33,690 nucleotides of DNA from Chitinophagaceae bacterium (GTDB taxonomy: Bacteria; Bacteroidota; Bacteroidia; Chitinophagales; Chitinophagaceae): NCBI GenBank assembly GCA_947381435.1, contig CANCVE010000041.1:1-33690 (forward strand). The letters run 5' to 3'. The notes beneath the pieces were generated by a model. That model worked only from the letters and a program-made list of their open reading frames with translations, was not told where the DNA came from and made no database searches. Positions 33,690 to 33,690 of this stretch are shown piece by piece (the first letter of the stretch is position 1; the number at the start of each line of letters is the position of its first letter). The translations under genes and the position numbers were made by a program.

Positions 33690-33690
33690 T

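Overview
The window reads as chromosomal DNA of a Bacteroidota, probably a Chitinophagaceae/Sphingobacteriia-type bacterium. The grounds are AT-rich coding sequence, a SusC/SusD pair, several outer-membrane-type lipoproteins with PKD domains, a protein with a type IX secretion (T9SS) C-terminal sorting domain, and almost no Shine-Dalgarno sequences. No rRNA, tRNA or CRISPR array was seen. Both edges cut through transposase genes: an IS5/DDE_Tnp_4-like 3' end at the left and an IS256-like 3' end at the right.

Left part (1-10.6 kb) is mostly housekeeping genes on the minus strand: a Gfo/Idh/MocA oxidoreductase, an alpha-D-phosphohexomutase, a PyrR-like phosphoribosyltransferase, an acyltransferase-3 membrane protein and a Wzx-like flippase (likely co-transcribed), a di-heme cytochrome-c peroxidase abutting an ArfB ribosome-rescue factor, endonuclease III and a MarR regulator. 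A cytochrome c lipoprotein and a methyltransferase lie on the plus strand. Several gaps hold hairpins built from short repeated words.

Centre and right (11.2-31.9 kb) is a polysaccharide utilisation locus whose enzyme set points to beta-1,3-glucan (laminarin type). It begins with a T9SS-secreted protein carrying two glycan-binding-like modules. Next come SusC, SusD, two PKD lipoproteins (probable surface glycan-binding proteins) and a GH16 laminarinase lipoprotein in one tight operon. A second tight set follows: a clan GH-A enzyme, a very large cytoplasmic GH149/GH94-like phosphorylase, a GH17-like lipoprotein, a GPH-type MFS sugar transporter and a GH3 beta-glucosidase. The inferred flow is surface cleavage by GH16, uptake through SusCD, periplasmic trimming by GH17/GH-A/GH3, inner-membrane import by the MFS protein, and cytoplasmic phosphorolysis to glucose-1-phosphate. 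The phosphohexomutase 20 kb upstream could convert this to glucose-6-phosphate. No dedicated regulator is present in the window.

The most unexplained structures are three non-coding tandem arrays, each with an exact 21-bp period but different sequence (8.04-8.20, 13.15-13.44 and 33.19-33.37 kb). A 60-nt dispersed hairpin element occurs on both sides of an orphan secreted protein near the right end.
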